Shown here: in pieces, positions 24,517 to 32,509 of the stretch
Position numbering within the stretch: position 1 is the first letter of the stretch
Layout of the letters: each line of letters starts with the position of its first letter
Assembly (NCBI GenBank): GCA_005502875.1
Contig: SCMV01000037.1
Coordinates: 1-39,270, forward strand
DNA: 39,270 nucleotides
Direction: 5' to 3'
DNA from: Comamonadaceae bacterium 2PF
GTDB taxonomy: Bacteria > Pseudomonadota > Gammaproteobacteria > Burkholderiales > Burkholderiaceae_C
Notes under the pieces: model-generated
Database searches by the model: none
Told to the model about the DNA's origin: nothing
The model's input: only the letters and a program-made list of their open reading frames with translations
Translations under genes and position numbers: made by a program

Positions 24517-26325
24517 TCAGTCGTCAACCTGCAGGATGGCCAGGAAGGCTTCCTGCGGCACCTCGACCGAGCCGATCTGTTTCATGCGCTTCTTGCCGGC
24601 CTTCTGCTTTTCGAGCAGCTTGCGCTTGCGAGAGATGTCGCCGCCGTAGCATTTTGCCAGCACGTTCTTGCGCAGCGCCTTGATGTTCTCTCGGGCGATG
24701 ATGTTGCCACCGATGGCTGCCTGGATGGCCACGTCGTACATCTGGCGCGGGATCTGCTCGCGCATCTTGGCCGCCACGGCCCGGCCGCGGTAGGCGCTCT
24801 GCGCGCGGTGCACGATGATCGACAGCGCGTCGACGCGGTCGCCGTTGATCAGCAGGTCCACCTTCACCACGTCGGAGGCGCGGTACTCCTTGAACTCGTA
24901 GTCCATGGAAGCATAGCCGCGCGACACCGACTTCAGCTTGTCGAAGAAGTCGAGCACGATCTCGGCCAGCGGCATCTCGTAGGTCAACATGACCTGGCGA
25001 CCGTGGTAGGCCATGTTCATCTGCACGCCGCGCTTCTGGTTGGCCAGCGTCATGACGGGGCCGACATAATCCTGCGGCATGTACAGGTGCACGGTGACGA
25101 TGGGCTCGCGGATCTCGTTGATGCGGGCGACTTCGGGCATCTTCGAGGGGTTCTCCACCTCGATGACCTCACCGCCGTTGAGCTCGACCTCGTAGACCAC
25201 GCTGGGCGCGGTCGTGATCAGGTCCTGGTCGAACTCGCGCTCGAGGCGCTCCTGCACGATCTCCATGTGCAACAGGCCCAGGAAGCCGCAGCGGAAACCA
25301 AAGCCCAGCGCCTGCGACACCTCGGGCTCATAACGCAGCGAGCTGTCGTTGAGCTTGAGCTTCTCCAGCGCGTCGCGCAGCTGGTCGTATTCGCTCGCTT
25401 CGGTCGGGTACAGGCCCGCGAACACCTGCGGCTGGATTTCCTTGAAGCCGGGCAGCGCCTCGGTGGCCGGGCCGGCGTTGTTGGGCAGCTTCTTCTCGAT
25501 GGTGACGGTGTCGCCCACCTTGGCTGCGGCCAGCTCCTTGATGCCGGCGATGATGAAGCCCACCTCGCCCGCACGCAGCTCGTCACGCGGCGTGGACTTG
25601 GGCGTGAAAACGCCCAGGTGCTCGGCCGGGTAGACGGTGTTGGTGGCCATCATGCGGATGCGCTCGCCCTTCTTGAGCACGCCATCGACCACGCGCACCA
25701 ACATCACCACGCCAACATAGTTGTCGAACCAGGCGTCGATGATCATGGCGCGCGGCGGGCCGTCGGGGTTGCCCTTCGGGGGCGGCATGCGCTTGACCAC
25801 CGCCTCGAGGATCTCGTCGATGCCCATGCCAGTCTTGGCCGAGCAAGGGATGCCATCGGTGGCATCGATGCCGATGACGTCTTCGATTTCTTCCTTGGCC
25901 CGCTCGGGGTCGGCCTGCGGCAGGTCCATCTTGTTGAGGACCGGGATCACTTCGACACCCAGGTCGAGCGCGGTGTAGCAGTTGGCCACCGTCTGGGCCT
26001 CGACGCCTTGCGAGGCGTCGACCACAAGCAGCGCGCCTTCGCAGGCCGACAGCGAGCGGCTGACCTCATACGAGAAGTCGACGTGACCAGGTGTGTCGAT
26101 GAGGTTCAGGTTGTAGACCTGGCCGTCTTGTGCCTTGTACTGCAGCGCGGCGGTCTGCGCCTTGATGGTGATGCCGCGCTCTTTCTCGATGTCCATCGAG
26201 TCGAGCACCTGGGCTTCCATCTCGCGGTCACTCAAGCCACCACAGCGCTGGATGATGCGATCGGCCAGGGTGGATTTACCGTGGTCGATGTGGGCAATGA
26301 TCGAAAAATTGCGGATGTGGTTCAT
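24517..26325 (-). CDS. lepA: Elongation factor 4 (LepA)
   Basis: LepA is a translational GTPase of the EF-G family, with a role in translation initiation or 30S maturation. The 602-residue protein (E. coli: 599) has G1 [10 protein letters not shown]3 DTPGHVDF and G4 NKMD, domain II, domains III and V, and the LepA-specific C-terminal domain ending in [18 protein letters not shown] 26325 ([18 protein letters not shown]) is the family start. The leader is odd: eight T residues come directly before the ATG, they are the U-tract of an intrinsic terminator hairpin, and no normal Shine-Dalgarno lies at 5-10 nt. An in-frame TTG at 26367 would extend the protein through the hairpin and is unlikely. 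Confidence 0.96.
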   Translation of the reverse strand: MNHIRNFSIIAHIDHGKSTLADRIIQRCGGLSDREMEAQVLDSMDIEKERGITIKAQTAALQYKAQDGQVYNLNLIDTPGHVDFSYEVSRSLSACEGALLVVDASQGVEAQTVANCYTALDLGVEVIPVLNKMDLPQADPERAKEEIEDVIGIDATDGIPCSAKTGMGIDEILEAVVKRMPPPKGNPDGPPRAMIIDAWFDNYVGVVMLVRVVDGVLKKGERIRMMATNTVYPAEHLGVFTPKSTPRDELRAGEVGFIIAGIKELAAAKVGDTVTIEKKLPNNAGPATEALPGFKEIQPQVFAGLYPTEASEYDQLRDALEKLKLNDSSLRYEPEVSQALGFGFRCGFLGLLHMEIVQERLEREFDQDLITTAPSVVYEVELNGGEVIEVENPSKMPEVARINEIREPIVTVHLYMPQDYVGPVMTLANQKRGVQMNMAYHGRQVMLTYEMPLAEIVLDFFDKLKSVSRGYASMDYEFKEYRASDVVKVDLLINGDRVDALSIIVHRAQSAYRGRAVAAKMREQIPRQMYDVAIQAAIGGNIIARENIKALRKNVLAKCYGGDISRKRKLLEKQKAGKKRMKQIGSVEVPQEAFLAILQVDD

Positions 26326-26360
26326 AAAAAAAAGGCACGTCCAAAGTTGTGACGCGCCTT
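26326..26360 (-). terminator. Intrinsic terminator abutting the lepA start codon
   Basis: Read on the minus strand: AAGGCGCGTC (26360-26351), loop ACAACTTTG, GACGTGCCTT (26341-26332), then six more T directly followed by the lepA ATG. The 10-bp stem has one G-U pair. By sequence this is a strong terminator, yet it precedes lepA rather than ending a gene, so attenuation or an unannotated small RNA ending here are the options. Confidence 0.75.
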
Positions 26361-26403
26361 CCAACAAAAACGTATGGCAACTGCTTGTTGGACCTCCATT
26401 GTA
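26326..26403 (-). promoter_or_regulatory. Candidate lepA promoter and attenuator leader
   Basis: A TACAAT -10 (26403-26398) with a weak -35 would start a leader of about 65 nt. It holds a first hairpin, TCCAACAA (26392-26385) with TTGTTGGA (26367-26360), and then the terminator. GTCCAA (26393-26388) can instead pair with TTGGAC (26344-26339), which is the loop and 3' arm of the terminator, and so would break it. The pairing is seen in the sequence; regulation is inferred. Confidence 0.5.
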
Positions 26404-26471
26404 CCGAAGGTCCCTTCCGCAAGGGCTGTTTGCAAGCCTCGGGCGGGGGCTTGCCGGCCGGGACGTCGATG

Positions 26472-26594
26472 TTATTCACATCTTGTCCACAGGCATGTGT
26501 GGGTAAGTCGGGCGTCGGCTCCGCTGTGGGATCGGAGGTTTCCGGCAGGGCGGATTGTAGCCACAAACCCCCGCCGCCCCCGGACTTATCAACA
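26472..26594. promoter_or_regulatory. Cluster of four DnaA-box-like 9-mers
   Basis: TTATTCACA (26472-26480), TTGTCCACA (26483-26491), TGTGGGTAA (26498-26506, minus-strand TTACCCACA) and TTATCAACA (26586-26594) each differ from TTATCCACA at a single base. The first fits the relaxed consensus TTATNCACA exactly. Nothing else suggests an origin: no AT-rich unwinding element and no dnaA/dnaN nearby. Confidence 0.5.
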
Positions 26595-26648
26595 TCGTTC
26601 GGCGCTGTCTGAGTCACCCAACAACCCCAAGAAAAGGTCAGGATTGCG

Positions 26649-26671
26649 CAAAAAAGGCCCCGAAGGGCCTT
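26649..26671 (-). terminator. Intrinsic terminator after mucD
   Basis: On the minus strand AAGGCCC-TTCG-GGGCCTT (26671-26654) is followed by a T-run (to 26649), 20 nt past the mucD stop. Confidence 0.9.
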
Positions 26672-26690
26672 GGGTCAGGTCAGCACCGGC

Positions 26691-28238
26691 TCACTTGCCG
26701 GGTCGGATCACGGCGTACTGAGCCCAGTCGCCTCGGCGCACCAGCACACTCACCGGGCGGTTCTTGTCGAGCTTGGCCAGCACAGACTCGAAGTCCTTGG
26801 CGCTGGCGATCTGCACGTTGGCGACGGCCAGGATGATGTCTCCGGGTCGCAAGCCAGCGCGAGCGGCGGGACCCTGCGCGTCTTCGACCAGCACCCCGCC
26901 GTTCTGCTTGAGCTCACGCTTTTGCTCAGCAGTGAGGTCGATGACGCTCAAGCCCAGGAGCGAGGCCGCCACCTTGGCCGGCTTGGCCGATTCCTGCTCC
27001 GCCTTGGTCTTGGGGCCATCCATCTCGGCCACCGTGATGGTCAGCTCCTTGTAGCCGCCACGGCGGAAGACCTGCAGGCTCGATTTGGTGCCGGGCTTGG
27101 TGGCCGCCACCTGACGCGACAGGTCGGCCGGCTTCTCGATGGACTGACCGTTGAAGCGGGTCACGATGTCCCCGACTTCCAGGCCCGCCTTGTCGGCCGG
27201 CGTGCCCGGCTCGACGGCCTGCACCAATGCGCCTTCCGCCTTGGCCAGGCCGATGGAGTCGGCCACATCCTTGGTCACCTGCCCGATGGACACACCGATG
27301 CGACCCCGCGTGACCTTGCCACCCGAGCGCAGTTGGTCGGCCACCTTCACCGCATCGTCGATGGGGATGGACAGCGAGATGCCCATGAAGCCACCCGAGC
27401 GGCTGAGGATCTGCGAGTTGATGCCCACCACCTCGCCGCGCATGTTGATCAGCGGGCCACCCGAGTTGCCAGGGTTCACGGCCACGTCGGTCTGGATGAA
27501 TCGGATTTCTTCACCGGTGTCACGCGCTTTGGCGCTGACGATGCCCGATGTCACGGTGTTCTCCAGGCCGAAGGGCGTGCCGATGGCCATGACCCACTCG
27601 CCGACCCTCAGGCGGTTGACGTCACCCACCACCACGGCTGGCAGCTTGGTCGCTTCGATTTTCAGCACAGCCACGTCGGTGCGCTTGTCCGCACCGACGA
27701 CCTTGGCCTTGAATTCGCGCTTGTCGGTCAGGGTCACGTAGACCTCGTCGGCGCCTTCGACCACGTGGGCGTTGGTCATGACGAAGCCGTCGGGGCTCAG
27801 GATGAAGCCCGAACCCAGCCCACGCGGGCGCTCCTCGCCCTGAGAGCCGCCCTGCTCGCCCCCCTTGCGAGGCGCGCTGCGACGCTGGTCGGGCATGGGC
27901 ACACCGAAGAAGCGCTTGAAGAACTCCCGCATCTGGGCGTCGGCCTCGTCGCCATCGCCGTCTTCATCGCCCACACGCTGGGTGGTGCGGATGCTGACCA
28001 CGGAAGGGCCGACCTTCTCGACCAACTCCGTGAAGTCCGGCAGCCCCTTGACCAGCGAAGGCGCATTGGCCGGCGCCACCTGAGCGATCGAGGCGACCGG
28101 CGCCTGTTGCGCTTGCGAGGAATGCGGAAAGAGGCTGGAGCTCAGCAACAGCCCCACGGCGGACACCACGACACCGACCACGAGGGTGCGGCGGATGACG
28201 GACGGGGTGGAAGTAGCGCTCATTTGCTTGGATGACAT
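26691..28238 (-). CDS. mucD: Periplasmic serine protease MucD/DegP (HtrA family)
   Basis: This HtrA protease and chaperone degrades misfolded envelope proteins. The 515-residue protein has a signal peptide or anchor (about 15-40), a linker, the protease domain with H158 (TNAHVV), D188 (KRTDVAVL) and S259 (NPGNSGGP), and two PDZ domains (about 300-390 and 410-510). An acidic Gly/Asp-rich insertion lies at about 90-100 and a Gly/Arg-rich one at 120-138, between the domain strands. It follows rseA after a 214-bp gap, so it is probably part of the sigma-E operon, and is closed by a terminator at 26654. Confidence 0.95.
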   Translation of the reverse strand: MSSKQMSATSTPSVIRRTLVVGVVVSAVGLLLSSSLFPHSSQAQQAPVASIAQVAPANAPSLVKGLPDFTELVEKVGPSVVSIRTTQRVGDEDGDGDEADAQMREFFKRFFGVPMPDQRRSAPRKGGEQGGSQGEERPRGLGSGFILSPDGFVMTNAHVVEGADEVYVTLTDKREFKAKVVGADKRTDVAVLKIEATKLPAVVVGDVNRLRVGEWVMAIGTPFGLENTVTSGIVSAKARDTGEEIRFIQTDVAVNPGNSGGPLINMRGEVVGINSQILSRSGGFMGISLSIPIDDAVKVADQLRSGGKVTRGRIGVSIGQVTKDVADSIGLAKAEGALVQAVEPGTPADKAGLEVGDIVTRFNGQSIEKPADLSRQVAATKPGTKSSLQVFRRGGYKELTITVAEMDGPKTKAEQESAKPAKVAASLLGLSVIDLTAEQKRELKQNGGVLVEDAQGPAARAGLRPGDIILAVANVQIASAKDFESVLAKLDKNRPVSVLVRRGDWAQYAVIRPGK

Positions 28239-28273
28239 GGAAGTCAGGACCTTGTGAAAAGCGATGCGGATGA

Positions 28274-28286
28274 TGACGAAACGTCA
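28274..28286. promoter_or_regulatory. Inverted repeat upstream of mucD
   Basis: TGACG-AAA-CGTCA lies 36 bp before the mucD start. It is a short operator-like site with no identified binder. Confidence 0.25.
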
Positions 28287-28393
28287 CAGGCGTGAGTTTG
28301 GACGACATTGCGTTTCGCCATCACGTCTGCACGTGAAGATGGGTGAACCGTTGGACGCGAAGATGCCTTCGCAGATGCGCCCGGTGCCCACAA

Positions 28394-28435
28394 AGCAAGG
28401 CACCGCGAGGGCCGAGCCAGCGCGGTGCGGTGCCT
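28394..28435 (-). other. Hairpin between rseA and mucD
   Basis: On the minus strand AGGCACCGC (28435-28427) can pair with GCGGTGCCT (about 28406-28398), and a second register GCACCGCG/CGCGGTGC (28428-28421 with 28407-28400) competes. A weak T-rich tail follows. It could be a partial terminator or mRNA-processing element just after the rseA stop. Confidence 0.35.
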
Positions 28436-28452
28436 GAGCGAGAACAGGTCCT

Positions 28453-29142
28453 TCAGCGCGCCCACTCGCCTCCAACCCGGATCACACCAGGCGCGTCAGA
28501 GAAGGTCTGTGGCGCCCGGGCTGGGGGCATTTGCGCAGCCATCACCTGCTCCAGCCTCGGATCTGCCGGCAACCAGGCGTGGCCCTGGGTGCGGACCGCG
28601 CTGAAAGAGCCACCCGCCCCCAGGGCAGAGGTCACGCCCTCGGTCGCGACAACGCCTTCGGACCAACCGACACCAGAGCGAGCAAGCTGTGCACCGTCGG
28701 ACGGCCCCGCGGGCGCGCCCAGGTTCGAAGTCAGGACGCCAACGATGACGGCAAAACTCGCTGCAACGGCCATCGGTCCAGCCCACATGCGCCGCTTGAG
28801 GGGCTGCACCGCCGCAGAAGCCCCCACCGATGCCTGAGGCGCGGTGGCAGCGCGCCCCAACGATTGCACGGATTGAGCCGCCTGGGGCGAAAACACCACG
28901 GGCTCTTCGGCCAGGCGCCCGCGCAGGCGCTGCAGGAATGCCGCGCTGTCGCTGCCAGACGCCTGATCAGGCGAACGCATGGCCTCGCCGATCAGGTGGT
29001 AGGCATGCCAAGTGACACGGGCTTCGGGTTGTTGACGCCAGGCACCACAGGCACGTGCGACCTCGTCGGACTGAGCCTGTCCATCGGCCAGCGCGGACAG
29101 GATCTCGCGGGAAATGGCGTCGTCGGGCGTACGTTCGGACAT
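28453..29142 (-). CDS. rseA: Anti-sigma-E factor RseA/MucA
   Basis: RseA holds sigma-E at the inner membrane until regulated proteolysis. The 229-residue protein has the cytosolic sigma-binding helical domain at the N-terminus (ISREILSALADGQAQSDEVARACG, VTWHAYHLIGEAMRS), one transmembrane segment at about 120-143 (MWAGPMAVAASFAVIVGVL) and a short periplasmic part. ATG 29142 follows GGAG and begins MSERTPDD; the longer frame has no support. It lies 97 bp after rpoE. No rseB/mucB gene follows, unlike the usual rpoE-rseA-rseB-mucD order. Confidence 0.9.
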   Translation of the reverse strand: MSERTPDDAISREILSALADGQAQSDEVARACGAWRQQPEARVTWHAYHLIGEAMRSPDQASGSDSAAFLQRLRGRLAEEPVVFSPQAAQSVQSLGRAATAPQASVGASAAVQPLKRRMWAGPMAVAASFAVIVGVLTSNLGAPAGPSDGAQLARSGVGWSEGVVATEGVTSALGAGGSFSAVRTQGHAWLPADPRLEQVMAAQMPPARAPQTFSDAPGVIRVGGEWAR

Positions 29143-29239
29143 GCTGGGGCTCCAGGGGTTTCGCCTGCCGGGATCGCAGGCCACGCATGTCAGCTTGGTG
29201 TCGCCCGGAACGCGAAAGTTCCCCAAATGTGTCGATTCG

Positions 29240-29944
29240 TCACCAGCGTTCACCATCGCGGGTGTCAAGCAAGGGGCGCAAACGCGACGCGATGGCCTCT
29301 CGGGCTCGGTAAATGCGCGAGCGCACGGTGCCGATCGGGCACTGCATGAGCTCGGCGATGTCCTCGTAGCTCATCCCCTCGATTTCACGCAGCGTGATGG
29401 CCTGGCGCAAATCGTCTGACAGCGACTCGACTGCAGCATTGACCGTTTCGGCGATCTGACGGGAGGCCAGCACCGACTCGGGGGTCTCGCCATCGCTCAA
29501 GTCGTTTTCGACACGCGAGGCATCCTCGTCGTCCTCTGCCGCCCCCGCCAAAGACGATTCGGTGCGCAGCGGGTCACGCTGCAGGCCGATCATGGCCTTT
29601 TTGGCGGTGTTGACGGCGATGCGGTAGAGCCAGGTGTAGAAGGCACTTTCACCCCGAAAGCGCGGCAAGGCCCTGTAGGCGCGGATGAACGTCTCCTGGG
29701 CAATGTCCTCGACCAGGTCGGTGTCTCGCACCATGCGCGCGATGAGCCGCTCGATGCGCCGCTGGTACTTCACGACCAACATCTCAAACGCCCGCTGGTC
29801 ACCACGCTGCACGCGCTCGACGAGGAGTGCGTCCTCGTCAACGCCAACGCGAGCCGCCCCCACGTCGGGCGAGGCGGCATCCGGAAAGGACGGCAGGCCA
29901 AGTGACGGCGGCACGGTGTCTGGGTCCCGATCCTTGGGCATCAT
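29240..29944 (-). CDS. rpoE: RNA polymerase sigma factor RpoE (sigma-E/AlgU)
   Basis: This ECF sigma factor directs the envelope stress response. The 234-residue protein has region 2 (ERVQRGDQRAFEMLVVKYQRRI through AQETFIRAYRALPRFRG), an acidic linker (about 138-155), and region 4 (LREIEGMSYEDIAELMQCPIGTVRSRIYRARE). It is about 40 residues longer than E. coli RpoE because of an N-terminal extension. The start (29944, or the next Met at 29941) overlaps the stop of the preceding gene, so they are coupled. Confidence 0.95.
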   Translation of the reverse strand: MMPKDRDPDTVPPSLGLPSFPDAASPDVGAARVGVDEDALLVERVQRGDQRAFEMLVVKYQRRIERLIARMVRDTDLVEDIAQETFIRAYRALPRFRGESAFYTWLYRIAVNTAKKAMIGLQRDPLRTESSLAGAAEDDEDASRVENDLSDGETPESVLASRQIAETVNAAVESLSDDLRQAITLREIEGMSYEDIAELMQCPIGTVRSRIYRAREAIASRLRPLLDTRDGERW

Positions 29945-30747
29945 GGCCGCCCTCCGTGAGCGCCGTCGGGCTGCGCGACATCATCGTGCCAGCGCTCGAG
30001 CACCTGCGTGGCAGGAAAGCCATCTTCGAAGCGCAGGGGCGCACTCGACGCCGCATCCACAGCGCGAAGCGCCTGACGCAAGGAACGCGCAGGCCTGCGA
30101 GCGCGGCTCATGCGAGAGGAATCGGTGCCTGGATCATGCCGCGATGATGCCACCAACCCGGAGGGCGTCGAAGCGTCGGCGGCTTTGGGCAACGCGCGGA
30201 GGTCGCCGCCAGGCCGGGTCATCGCCGCAGGCAAGCACAGCAGGGTGCGCAGTCGGTGCACGTCGCCCTGAGGACAGGGCTGGGGCCCGCGATGATCCTG
30301 GAGCCAGACCCAAGCCTGGCTGGAACTCGACTCCCAGGGCTGCAGCCTCAGGAGCATGACGCGCTGCCAGTCCCAAACCAGGCTGACGTCAACGGGCTGT
30401 GCGCCCCATTCGTCGACGCGCCAGCCCCCCGCAGGCTCACCCGAGCGCAAAGTGGCCACAGGCCCCGTCCAGCGCAGCGTCAGGGGCACGCCGGGCTTGA
30501 GCCAGCCATGCCCCAGGAGCCACGCGTGGCGCAGACCGAATGCACACAACGGCACGGCCAGCAGAGATGCCCAATTCCAATCGCGATGCTGCCACGACTC
30601 CAGCCAAGTTGCGCCGCACCAGGCAAGCAGGGCCAGGGTGCTGGTCATCAGCAAGGCCAACCCGAGGTGACGCAGCCAGGGAACATCGGCGGCCCCGGGC
30701 GACAAACGCCAGGACGCAGGCCTCAGCAAAGGAGCCAGTACAGACAT
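29941..30747 (-). CDS. Hypothetical inner-membrane protein, YgfX-like
   Basis: This 268-residue protein sits between fabF and rpoE. Two hydrophobic segments lie near the N-terminus (about 26-46 and 58-76), followed by a cytosolic-looking domain rich in Trp and Arg (LRWTGPVATLRSG, VWDWQRVMLLRLQPW), and a charged, disordered C-terminal tail (about 180-268). This layout resembles small YgfX-type proteins, which have been found beside rpoE in many proteobacteria, but the match is not strong and the tail is extra. Its stop overlaps the rpoE start by 4 nt. Confidence 0.7.
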   Translation of the reverse strand: MSVLAPLLRPASWRLSPGAADVPWLRHLGLALLMTSTLALLAWCGATWLESWQHRDWNWASLLAVPLCAFGLRHAWLLGHGWLKPGVPLTLRWTGPVATLRSGEPAGGWRVDEWGAQPVDVSLVWDWQRVMLLRLQPWESSSSQAWVWLQDHRGPQPCPQGDVHRLRTLLCLPAAMTRPGGDLRALPKAADASTPSGLVASSRHDPGTDSSRMSRARRPARSLRQALRAVDAASSAPLRFEDGFPATQVLERWHDDVAQPDGAHGGRP

Positions 30748-30824
30748 GGATGGGGCAGGATTTCAGCGGGGAAAACCTGCACCTCCCGCTGTCAGTTCGA
30801 TGAAGCCGATGGATGGCCGATGAC

Positions 30825-32069
30825 TCAGACGCGCTTGAAAACCAGCGAGCCGTTCGTGCCGCCGAAGCCGAAGTTGTTCTTCACGGCCACGTCGATCTTC
30901 ATGTCTCGCGCGGTGTTGGCGCAGTAGTCCAGGTCGCACTCCGGGTCCTGGTTGAAGATGTTGATGGTCGGCGGCGAGACTTGGTGGTGCACAGCCAGCG
31001 CCGTGAACACGGACTCGATGCCACCGGCACCACCCAACAGGTGGCCCGTCATCGACTTGGTCGAGTTGACGACCAGCTTCTTGGCGTGGTCGCCAAAGGC
31101 CTGTTTGATGGCGTTGGTCTCGTTCACATCGCCCAGCGGGGTCGAGGTGCCGTGCGCGTTCAGGTACTGGACCTGATCCGGGTTGATGCCGGCATTGCGC
31201 AGGGCGTTCAACATGGAACGCTGAGGACCGTAGACATCCGGAGCCGTCATGTGGTGGGCGTCGCCGCTCATGCCGAAGCCGGCGAGCTCGGCGTAGATCC
31301 TGGCGCCGCGCGCGACGGCGCTGTCGTAGGACTCGATCACCATCACGCCAGCGCCCTCGCCCAGCACGAAGCCGTCGCGGTCCTTGTCGAAAGGACGCGA
31401 GGCGGTGGACGGGTCGTCGTTGCGGGTCGACAGCGCGCGGGATGCGGCGAAACCACCGATGCCCAGCGGGCTGACGGTGGACTCGGCGCCACCGGCGACC
31501 ATGATGTCGGCGTCACCCGCCTCGATGAGGCGAGCGGCGAGTCCGATGGCGTGCAGACCGGTGGTGCAAGCCGTCACGACACCCAGGTTCGGGCCCCGGA
31601 AGCCGTGATAAATGGAGACGTGGCCGCTGATCATGTTGATGATCGAGGCGGGCACGAAGAAGGGGGAAATGCGGCGGGGGCCGCGTTCCTTGTAGTCGGT
31701 GTGGGTCTGCTCGATCATGGGCAGGCCGCCAATGCCGGAGCCAACGAGCACGCCGATTCGCTCGGCAAGTTCGGGGCTCAGGGCATCACCGGTGGGCAGG
31801 CCGGCATCCTTGACGGCCTGCATGCTTGCAGCGAGGCCGAAGTGGATGAAACGGTCCATGTGGCGGGCTTCTTTGGCGGGGATGTAATCCTCGATGTTGA
31901 AGCCCTTGACTTCGCCTGCGAACTGGCAGGCGAACGCCGAAGCGTCGAACTGGGTGATGGTCTGGATGCCATTGCGGCCTGCGAGCAGGGCCGACCAGGA
32001 ATCCTGGACCTGATTGCCAAGGGGGGTCACCAGGCCAAGGCCGGTGATGACGACGCGACGACGGGTCAT
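30825..32069 (-). CDS. fabF: 3-oxoacyl-ACP synthase II FabF
   Basis: FabF condenses malonyl-ACP with acyl-ACP in the elongation cycle. The 414-residue protein (E. coli: 413) has the catalytic C168 in VVTACTTGLHAIG, H306 in NAHGTSTPLGD, K338 and H343 in STKSMTGHLLGGAG. ATG 32069 (MTRRRVVITGLG) is the family start; no clear Shine-Dalgarno precedes it. acpP lies 89 bp upstream, with a stable hairpin between. Confidence 0.96.
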   Translation of the reverse strand: MTRRRVVITGLGLVTPLGNQVQDSWSALLAGRNGIQTITQFDASAFACQFAGEVKGFNIEDYIPAKEARHMDRFIHFGLAASMQAVKDAGLPTGDALSPELAERIGVLVGSGIGGLPMIEQTHTDYKERGPRRISPFFVPASIINMISGHVSIYHGFRGPNLGVVTACTTGLHAIGLAARLIEAGDADIMVAGGAESTVSPLGIGGFAASRALSTRNDDPSTASRPFDKDRDGFVLGEGAGVMVIESYDSAVARGARIYAELAGFGMSGDAHHMTAPDVYGPQRSMLNALRNAGINPDQVQYLNAHGTSTPLGDVNETNAIKQAFGDHAKKLVVNSTKSMTGHLLGGAGGIESVFTALAVHHQVSPPTINIFNQDPECDLDYCANTARDMKIDVAVKNNFGFGGTNGSLVFKRV

Positions 32070-32106
32070 GCTTGCCAGTGCTGAAAGTTGAAATCCGAGA
32101 GAGGGG

Positions 32107-32142
32107 CAAGGCCCCACAGGTCTGTCAAAGACCTGGGCCTTG
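32107..32142 (-). other. Stable hairpin between acpP and fabF
   Basis: CAAGGCCC (32107-32114) pairs with GGGCCTTG (32135-32142), and inside it CAGGTCT (32117-32123) with AGACCTG (32129-32135). No T-run follows, so it looks like an mRNA-stabilising 3' end for acpP rather than a terminator. Confidence 0.55.
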
Positions 32143-32158
32143 GCTCACCGCAGTTCGA

Positions 32159-32398
32159 TCAGGCCTTGACGTGGTTCTTGGCGTAGTCGATCGCCAGTTG
32201 CACGGTGGTGATCTTCTCTGCTTCTTCGTCGGGGATCTCGATGCCGAACTCGTCTTCGAGGGCCATCACCAGCTCAACGGTGTCCAGCGAGTCGGCGCCC
32301 AGGTCGGCCACGAAAGCCTTCTCGGGGCTGACTTCAGACTCGGCCACACCGAGTTGCTCTGCAATGATCTTCTTGACGCGTGCTTCGATATCGCTCAT
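32159..32398 (-). CDS. acpP: Acyl carrier protein AcpP
   Basis: AcpP carries growing acyl chains on phosphopantetheine. The 79-residue acidic protein has the attachment serine S37 in [18 protein letters not shown] 32398 is preceded by a very good GGAGGAG. It is activated by AcpS, encoded further along the same array. Hairpins flank it on both sides (32107-32142 and 32481-32509), and a TAAAAT lies 35 bp upstream, which fits a separately abundant acpP mRNA. Confidence 0.97.
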   Translation of the reverse strand: MSDIEARVKKIIAEQLGVAESEVSPEKAFVADLGADSLDTVELVMALEDEFGIEIPDEEAEKITTVQLAIDYAKNHVKA

Positions 32399-32432
32399 GA
32401 CTCCTCCGGGAGGGGTTGCAAACAAACCAGGG

Positions 32433-32438
32433 ATTTTA
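32433..32438 (-). promoter_or_regulatory. Possible acpP -10 element
   Basis: On the minus strand TAAAAT (5 of 6 to consensus) lies 35 bp before the acpP ATG. No good -35 was found at 16-18 bp. Confidence 0.3.
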
Positions 32439-32480
32439 CCGGCTCAGCATGTCATTACGCTGACCGGCTCGAAAAATCGA

Positions 32481-32509
32481 ATTTGAGATATCCCAGGAAA
32501 ATCTCAAAT
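32481..32509 (-). other. AT-rich hairpin at the fabG/acpP border
   Basis: ATTTGAGAT (32481-32489) and ATCTCAAAT (32501-32509) form a perfect 9-bp inverted repeat that takes in one base of the fabG stop codon. On the minus strand TCGATTTTTCG follows, an AU-rich stretch of the kind RNase E cuts. A processing site separating acpP from fabG mRNA is a fair inference. Confidence 0.5.

Larger units (their letters stand above)
26326..26690. other. 365-bp intergenic region mucD/lepA
   Basis: No gene is seen here. It holds, from right to left on the minus strand, the mucD terminator (26649-26671), a DnaA-box-like cluster (26472-26594), two TACAAT elements (one in TGGCTACAATCCGC near 26551-26564) and the lepA leader. 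Confidence 0.7.

Noticed and set aside
24808-26352. 514-codon plus-strand open frame opposite lepA
   Set aside because: His/Val/Asp-rich shadow of lepA with no family motif.
26472-26594. DnaA-box cluster read as a replication origin
   Set aside because: No AT-rich unwinding element, no dnaA, dnaN, gidA or parAB genes nearby; kept only as a regulatory candidate.
26670-28235. 521-codon plus-strand open frame opposite mucD
   Set aside because: Shadow of mucD in GC-rich codons; no motif and no ribosome-binding site.
28244-28465. 73-codon frame between rseA and mucD, tested as an RseB remnant
   Set aside because: No RseB/MucB features; it overlaps hairpins and the end of rseA.
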